This document shows positions 58,281 to 64,000 of a DNA stretch of 64,000 nucleotides, piece after piece. This DNA is from Montifringilla adamsi (taxonomy: Eukaryota; Chordata; Aves; Passeriformes; Passeridae). The notes beneath the pieces were generated by a model. That model was not told the DNA's origin. It saw only the letters and a list, made by a program, of their open reading frames with translations, and ran no database searches. The position numbers were made by a program, and so were the translations under genes. The stretch is from positions 6,240,789-6,304,788 of the forward strand of contig JAGGNK010012559.1 of NCBI GenBank assembly GCA_017590115.1, given 5' to 3'. Position 1 is the first letter of the stretch, and each line of letters opens with the position of its first letter.

Positions 58281-58707
58281 AACGCCTGTGCGGGGCCTGG
58301 TGCCGCTGTCCCCCAGCCCTGAGCCGGCCTCGGGACGCTCGGAGCGATGGAACCGGCCCGTCCCCGCCGGGAGCCGCCGAGGTTCGGCTGGCGAGCGCCG
58401 CGGCCCCGCTCCCGCTCCGTCCCCTGCCGCCGCCCCCGGGTGACCGTCCCGCACCGAGCCCGCAGCCCCCGCTCGCCGTGCCAAGCTTCCGCAGTGGCGC
58501 TCCCCAGAAGCTGCATGAATCCCCCGGAAAAAAACTAAGTCCTCCCGCTATTTATTTGTTTAAATTTAAAATACCAAAACACCCCGTTTGGGCTGGGGTG
58601 GGGTGGGGGACACTGCCGCCCCAATGTGCCGCGCCTCCGCTGGTGTGACAGCAGGTCTGTTGTGTAACCCTGGCTGCGCTGCCCGCACCGTGCTGCCCGT
58701 GCTCTGG

Positions 58708-58713
58708 AATAAA
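58708..58713 (+). terminator. Poly(A) signal of an unidentified plus-strand transcript
   Basis: AATAAA in CTCTGGAATAAACTTTGATA, followed by an AT/T-rich stretch. It comes at the end of a non-repetitive, less GC-rich 200-bp segment that looks like a 3' UTR end. With the TATA box at 56,571 it would define a unit of about 2.1 kb. Confidence 0.4.
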
Positions 58714-58739
58714 CTTTGATATATATTTTATTCATTAGG

Positions 58740-60460
58740 CGCAGCGTCCTGAAGTGCTGGTTGAAATATAACCCGCAGGGTGATTAGAATGGGGATTAGC
58801 AAATAAGCCCTGGTAATGGCGTGTAATTAATACCAGAGTGGATTTCTCTGATTATCAACCTCTTCCCTCCTCTGAGCGTGTGGGGAGATGTGGAAGAATA
58901 CGTTCAGAATTCCTGCAGCAGGATATCACTGTATACAAATATAAAAATATATATAAATATATATACCTGCAGACACGGTCTGTCCTGAAAAACTCCCAAA
59001 CAAGGCAAACTTGGGTGACAAGCAAGGCACAGCTTGCGCACAAATATCTGCAGGAAAGAGGTGGCAGGGAAACACCTAAGCTCCCATCCTGCCCTTGCAG
59101 CCCCGAGAGCTCTGCCTTTCCCCCTTTAATCCCAGTTTTTGAGCAGCTCCTGGTTTTGTGCTGCCCGGTGCAGGGCTGGGAGTGCTCTGACACCTCTGGT
59201 GCTCCCCAGCTCCTGCCCTTTCCCTCCCCAGGGCCAGGGAGATTTTCCCGTGTGTAATCCCAGCTGGAAGGTGATTCCCAGAGCCGAGAGCAGAGTTTGC
59301 TGCTAAGAGCAGCTTAGGGGTCTCAGCCAGGAAAGAGACACATATCTCTCCTGGCTTTCAATTAATAGTATGGAATGCACAGCTTGGCCTTAAATCCCTT
59401 GATTTTTTTTTCCCCTTTCTGTGGTGATTATTTGCAAATCAGCTTTTGACCTGATTAGAGCAGAACCGACTTAGAGGAAATGCAGGGAAAGACCTGAAAT
59501 GTATAATAAATCAACTCCATTAAACCAGAAAGGCCAAAACCATTAAAAATCCCTCCGTGTGATGGTTGCTCCCCACCCTCCAGCCTCAGCAAGGATACAG
59601 CCTCATCCCACTTTGTATTCCTGGAGTATCTTCAGCTGGAACATGACATCCATCACAATTCTCACTTATTCCCATTTTCCTCCAGGACAGGGGAGGCTGA
59701 TGCAGTCCCTGAGCACAGGAGGGTTGGCAAGGGGAGCCCGAGGCTCCTCAGCACCCTGCCAAGGGCTGAAATGAGGATTCCTGCCTGCCCCAGGTGCCCA
59801 GGGAATGCCAGGCCCAGGAGCTCAGAGGAAGGGGAAGGGCAGGGGCACAGCCACCTCCATCTCCCGGGGACTGGGATGTCCCCGTGTCCCGCAGGAGGGG
59901 CACAAGGGGCAGCTGAGCTGCACCGGGGAGGGGGGGCAGCTGTGGCCGTGGATTTTGGACTGGAGCAGCTCCCCAGGCTGATGCTGGAGGGAGAAGTCTC
60001 AGGAACGGGAATTGAAAGGAAACAGAAGCTGGCCCGGGGTTCCATCCCCGGTGGGAGCAGGCAGCATATCCTGCAGGAATCTGCAGCTGCAGAGTCACTG
60101 CCAGGGGGTGCCAGGGCTGGGGGCACCCTCAGGGCACAGCAAACACGGCAGCTCCAGCACAAGGACAGCAGCCAGGTGCCCCCGTGGCTCTGGGGAGCAG
60201 AGGGATTTAACAGCCCCGAGAGCCCCCCTGCCCTCCTGCAGCAGGTTACATAAACAGCACCCACACTTGGGGGTTTATGGGATTACTCTGCTACAGACTT
60301 TCTGGGAAAAATGGAATTAATGTGGCGTGCTAATACCTAAGCCTGGCTTCTCCCTCTCCTCTGGTAATTCCTCTGGGCTGGGCCTGATGGGGGGAGTTGG
60401 AGTGAGGGGACACAGGGGCACAGCACCCACGGCAGGGACAGACACTGCCCGGGTGAAATG
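58740..60460. other. Unique intergenic DNA
   Basis: No exon, RNA gene or transposon recognised. Contains an AT-rich block with ATATATAAATATATATACC near 58,945-58,967 and several TTAATTA-type motifs around 58,820-58,830 and 59,500-59,525. Confidence 0.4.
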
Positions 60461-60464
60461 ACTC

Positions 60465-60760
60465 CGGGGTGGTGTGAGAGAGGGGGAGGGCAGGGAACGT
60501 GGGAGAGTGAGGGAGAGGGGACAGGGACTGGGAGAGAGTGAGGGAGAGGGGACAGGGATGGGAGAGAGTGAGGGAGGGGGGACAGGGATGGGAGAGAGTG
60601 AGGGAGAGGGGACAGGGATGGGAGAGAGTGAGGGAGAGGGGACAGGGATGGGAGAGAGTGAGGGAGGGGGGACATGGATGGAGAGAGAGTGAGGGAGGGG
60701 GGACAGGGACAGCGGGGGGTGATGCAGAGGGGACAGGGATGGTGAGAGAGTGATGGAGGG
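60465..60760 (+). repeat. 30-bp purine minisatellite (GAGAGAGTGAGGGAGAGGGG)
   Basis: Seven or more units of 30 bp, GGGAGAGAGTGAGGGAGAGG then GGACAGGGAT. Strand asymmetry is extreme: almost all purine on the plus strand. It continues into looser GGGACAG/TGATG repeats to about 60,890. Confidence 0.95.
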
Positions 60761-60879
60761 GATGACACAGGGGAGAGTGATGCAGAGTGGACAGGGGTGG
60801 TGCAAAAGTGATGAAGGGCAGTAAAGGGACGGGGTGAGGGTGATGGAGAGGGTGGGAGAGGGACAGTGCCAGAGTGATA

Positions 60880-61005
60880 GGGACAGGGCACAGGAGACAG
60901 GGGCAGGGGACAAGGGACAGGGGACAATGAACAGGGCACAGGGCACAGGGGACAATGAACAGGGGACAGGGCACAGGGGACAAGGGACAAGGGACAGCGG
61001 CAGGA
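60880..61005 (+). repeat. GGGACA/GGGCACA repeat
   Basis: Units such as CAGGGGACA, AGGGCACAGG and ACAATGAACAGGG in tandem. The unit family resembles the long minisatellite at 18,536-19,030. Confidence 0.85.
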
Positions 61006-61079
61006 GCCGAGGCCGCCCCCGCTGCGGTCACGAGAGGGCGCTGCGGGAGCCGCCGGAGCAGCCCCGGCGCGGCGGGACC

Positions 61080-61230
61080 GGTCCCGCGGCCCCGCCGCTC
61101 CCGCTGCCCCCGCCGCTCCCGCTGCTCCCGGTGCTCCCGGTGCCCCCGGTCCCGCTGCCCCCGCCGCTGTCCCCGCTGCTCCCGGTGCTCCCGCCGCTCC
61201 CTCTGCCCCCGGTCCCTCCGCTCCCGCTCC
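61080..61230 (+). repeat. CCG(C/G)T-rich simple repeat
   Basis: Tandem CCGCTCCCGCTGCTCCCGGT with CCCCCGG variants, about 9-12 bp each, pyrimidine-biased on the plus strand. The minus-strand frame is Gly/Ser-rich and not a recognised protein. Confidence 0.85.
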
Positions 61231-61239
61231 AGCCCTTCC

Positions 61240-64000
61240 TCCTCCAAGCGGCAGTCACGGCCCCAGACTCCCCCAGGGTGGGAGTTGCCCCCCGCTCTCT
61301 GATTCTGCCCTTCCAGCCCTGAGCCTGCGCTGCCCAGAGCCCCTGCGGGGGCTGCGAGTGCCCCGCAGGGAATTGGAACCCTTCTGTTCCTGGGCCAGGG
61401 CAGCCGGGGGTCCGCAGGGGCTGGGGCTGTCACCTGGACCTGGGGACACACCGGGCTGCATTTCTGGCTCCTTTTGAGCCGTGGTGTTCCCATCTCCCTG
61501 CTCCCTCACGCCTGGGACCAGCAGCCCTGTGCTTCATCCCCGTTCAGGCGTGCTGAGAAATGCCCATAAATCCTTTATTTTCAGTTCTGTCCCCTGGGCC
61601 TGCCGGGTGGGGGCACCGCCCAGGGCCTGAAGGTGGCACCTTGTCCTCACCACCTTATCCCCCTGTCCCCGAGCTCCAGGGGTCCTGCTGTGGCTCTGGG
61701 CAGCTCCCAGGCCTGGGAAGGCATTGCCATGGCACCTGGCTGCCCTGTGCTCTCCTCACTGTGTCAAGCTCCTCTTGGTCCACTTCTCTCTTCCCCACTA
61801 AAGCTCTTTAAGTCACTGATCCCGTTAAACCTCAGCAATCGGGTTGTTTTGCCCTGCAGTGCCCAATTCCTGCCCCGCTGGCTCCTGACGCCCAGCCCGG
61901 GTCCCTGTGCCCACGCTGGACCCACCAGCCCAGCCCAGCACAGCTCGGGTCCTGCTGGTTCTGACCACGTGGAGAGGGATCCCGGGGGTCCCGGGGGTCC
62001 CCGGGAGGGTGGCAGGGTGTGGGTGCTGCTGTGCCCCTGGGCTGGCAGCAGGGGGGAGGCAGGGATGGGGCAGGGGCGGAGCTGGGCAGGGATGGGGCAG
62101 GGGCAGAGATGGGCAGGGATGGGGCAGGGACAGAGCTGTGCCACGGGGTCCCTGTGAGCCAGGAGGGTGCCCCAGCACCAGCCTGACCTGCCACCTCTCC
62201 TGGGGTGTGCCCCATGCCCTCCCTGGCCTGGCAGGGCTGGGTGAGGCTCGGCCCTGGTGCCCACCTGGCACAGTGCACTGTGCTGTCCCCCCACGGACCC
62301 TCTGCTTTTGGGTGATGCTCAGTCAGCCTCACCCCCTCCTCACAGCCCTTTCCCAAAGGTTTGGGTGTTCAGAACAGACTTGTCCATCCTTTTGTAAAGG
62401 AATCCTTTAAGGGAATTGGGGTAATTAATAAATTAAGCAGGGTAATTAATGCCACATGTGGGTTCTCAAGGCCTTTCTCCCTCCAGGAAGGCCGGGCTGG
62501 GGCTGGGCACAGCCAGGACTGTCCAAGCCACGATTTCCCAGGGCTCAGGTGTCCCTGCCTGTCACCTCCACCCCAGGGCTGCCTGGAGCACCCCGAGTCT
62601 CCCAGCACAGAGCAGCCTCTCTGTTTTCAGTGCTGGCTGTCCCAGTCTGACCACAGACCTCTGCCTGTGCCACAGCTGCTCCTTCCCCAGGCCCTCAGGT
62701 GTCCCCAGCCCGGGCAGGATCCAGCACCTCCTCCAGGGGCTGAGCAGGAATTTTCCTCCTGCTCCTCCCCAGAGCGATCCCAAGCGCCCTGGGACCTGCA
62801 CCTGCCCCTTCCCTTCAGCACCAGGGCTTCCCTAGAGCCCCAGCGGCCAAATCTGTGGGTTAGCAAGTCCTGGGAAGGGCAGAGCAGTGAGGAATGCTCC
62901 CCAAAATAGCTGCATGACGTGTGCAGCAAAGGGCAAGGTGCTGGGGAGGGGCTTTGCCTTGCTCACTGTCCCATCTCACGCTGGGGGAGTGGGAGAGATA
63001 CCCCCTGCAACCCTGACACTGTAATTTATAATAAATATATAAAATTCAGTGTATGAGGTGGAATGGGTGGGTGTGAAGCCCAGCTCCCATCCCTGCAGCA
63101 GGGATGCCCAGAGCAGGTTCCAGGGACACCCCTCCCTGCCTGCTTCCTCCCCTGCCCTGCTAATCCCCAGCGCTCTGAGATGACAGGAGCCCTGTAACCT
63201 GATCACGGTTCATTAAGAGCTTTAATGAGATTAATTGCCAAAAGCACCAGTTACTGCTCGCAGCCCTTCCCTTGGGAGGACCCAGAGATCCCTGGGCTCT
63301 GTGTGCTGGGCTGTAGGTGAGGATTTCCTAAAAACTGCAGCAGCAAATTCCTCAGAATGGACAGATTTGGGGTTTTCCCTTGCAGAGAGAGCGCCGGGTT
63401 CCCACAGCCCCAGCTCCATGTACTGCTCACCCTCCCCTGGCCGTGCCGTGCGATGAGGGGCACCAGGACCCCCGGAACAACCCCGGGCACAGCTGGGGGT
63501 GCCCACCACCCCCCGGCACCCCACGAGTGCCACCGTGGGGTGCCAGCGGTGTCCCCGGGCTGTGCCAGCCCCGCGCCCGGCCGCGCTGACGCTGGGGACT
63601 AAATCTGTCGGTGACGGGCAGGAAAGGAATCCAGGGAGCAGAGCCAGCTCCGGTCCTCCCGGCTCTGCCCGCCTCGCCTCTTATGGAGCGGAGCAGGAGG
63701 GAAGAGGGGCCGGGAGCAGCTCCCGTTATGGAGAAGCCCCGGGGAAGCCCTGGCTCGGCCCTGCCAGCCCAGCGGGGCACGGGGAGCAGCGTGCCTGGGA
63801 CGTGCCAGCACCCCCGGGGACAGCCGGCACACACGGGGTCCTGCCCGGGGCTCCGGGGGTCCCTGGAGGGACAGAGGGACGATGGCGATAACGCACGCAG
63901 GGACTGGAAGCCAGCGGGAGCCAGGCAGGGCCACGCTCCCCCTGCAGCTGGCGGTCTTGGAGAGGAAGAGGAGGAGGAGGAAGAGCACGCCAGCCCAGCA
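61240..64000. other. Unique GC-rich intergenic DNA to window end
   Basis: No coding exon recognised. A short GGGCAGGGATGGGGCAGGGG tandem lies at about 62,060-62,135 and an AT-rich ATAATAAATATATAAAATTC at about 63,029-63,048. The last 50 bases are GAGGA-rich. In human the next genes would be TRNP1 and TENT5B; neither is recognisable here. Confidence 0.4.

Noticed and set aside
60330..61493. Long minus-strand ORF of about 390 codons rich in Pro/Ser/Leu
   Set aside because: It is the translation of the 30-bp purine minisatellite and CCG repeats, open because the unit lacks stops in several frames.
53000..64000. TRNP1 or TENT5B coding sequence expected by synteny
   Set aside because: I searched all long frames for their Leu/Arg-rich or nucleotidyltransferase-like segments and found none.

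Overview
This is vertebrate genomic DNA, almost certainly from a bird and plausibly a songbird. The genes are multi-exon with GT-AG splice sites. The interspersed repeats are CR1 LINE 3' tails. The DNA is very GC-rich and full of G-rich minisatellites, as on avian microchromosomes. Gene order and orientation match the human 1p36.11 block: ZDHHC18(+), SFN(+), GPN2(-), GPATCH3(-), NR0B2(-), NUDC(+), KDF1(-).

Layout: 1-8.6 kb is ZDHHC18 from inside exon 1 to its poly(A) signal. 12.7-14.5 kb is the single-exon 14-3-3 sigma gene SFN, whose 3' UTR is tandemly duplicated together with its poly(A) signal. 19.1-21.4 kb holds only the last four coding exons of GPN2. 23.9-28.9 kb is complete GPATCH3, with a CpG-rich promoter and a minisatellite seeded from its exon 3 acceptor. 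30.1-32.5 kb is the nuclear receptor NR0B2 with TATA and LRH-1-like elements and a possible unannotated third coding exon. 33.4-41.4 kb is NUDC, with a duplicated exon 3 acceptor. 47.1-49.8 kb is the KDF1 coding region. From 52 kb to the end I recognise no protein-coding gene. That part is dominated by minisatellites, a 512-bp tandem duplication and one TATA-box-to-poly(A)-signal interval that may be a transcription unit.

The genes do not form a pathway. They are conserved neighbours: a palmitoyltransferase, a 14-3-3 protein, a GPN-loop GTPase, a G-patch protein, an orphan nuclear receptor, a dynein/HSP90 co-factor and an epidermal differentiation factor. SFN and KDF1 both act in epidermal differentiation.

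The most interesting signals concern splicing. ZDHHC18 has a textbook U12-type AT-AC intron, and GPN2 has a probable U12-type GT-AG intron. Two neighbouring genes, GPATCH3 and NUDC, have independently duplicated exon-3 splice acceptors. The GPN2 5' coding half, with its P-loop, is absent from where it should lie. I see no evidence of a wholly new biological system.
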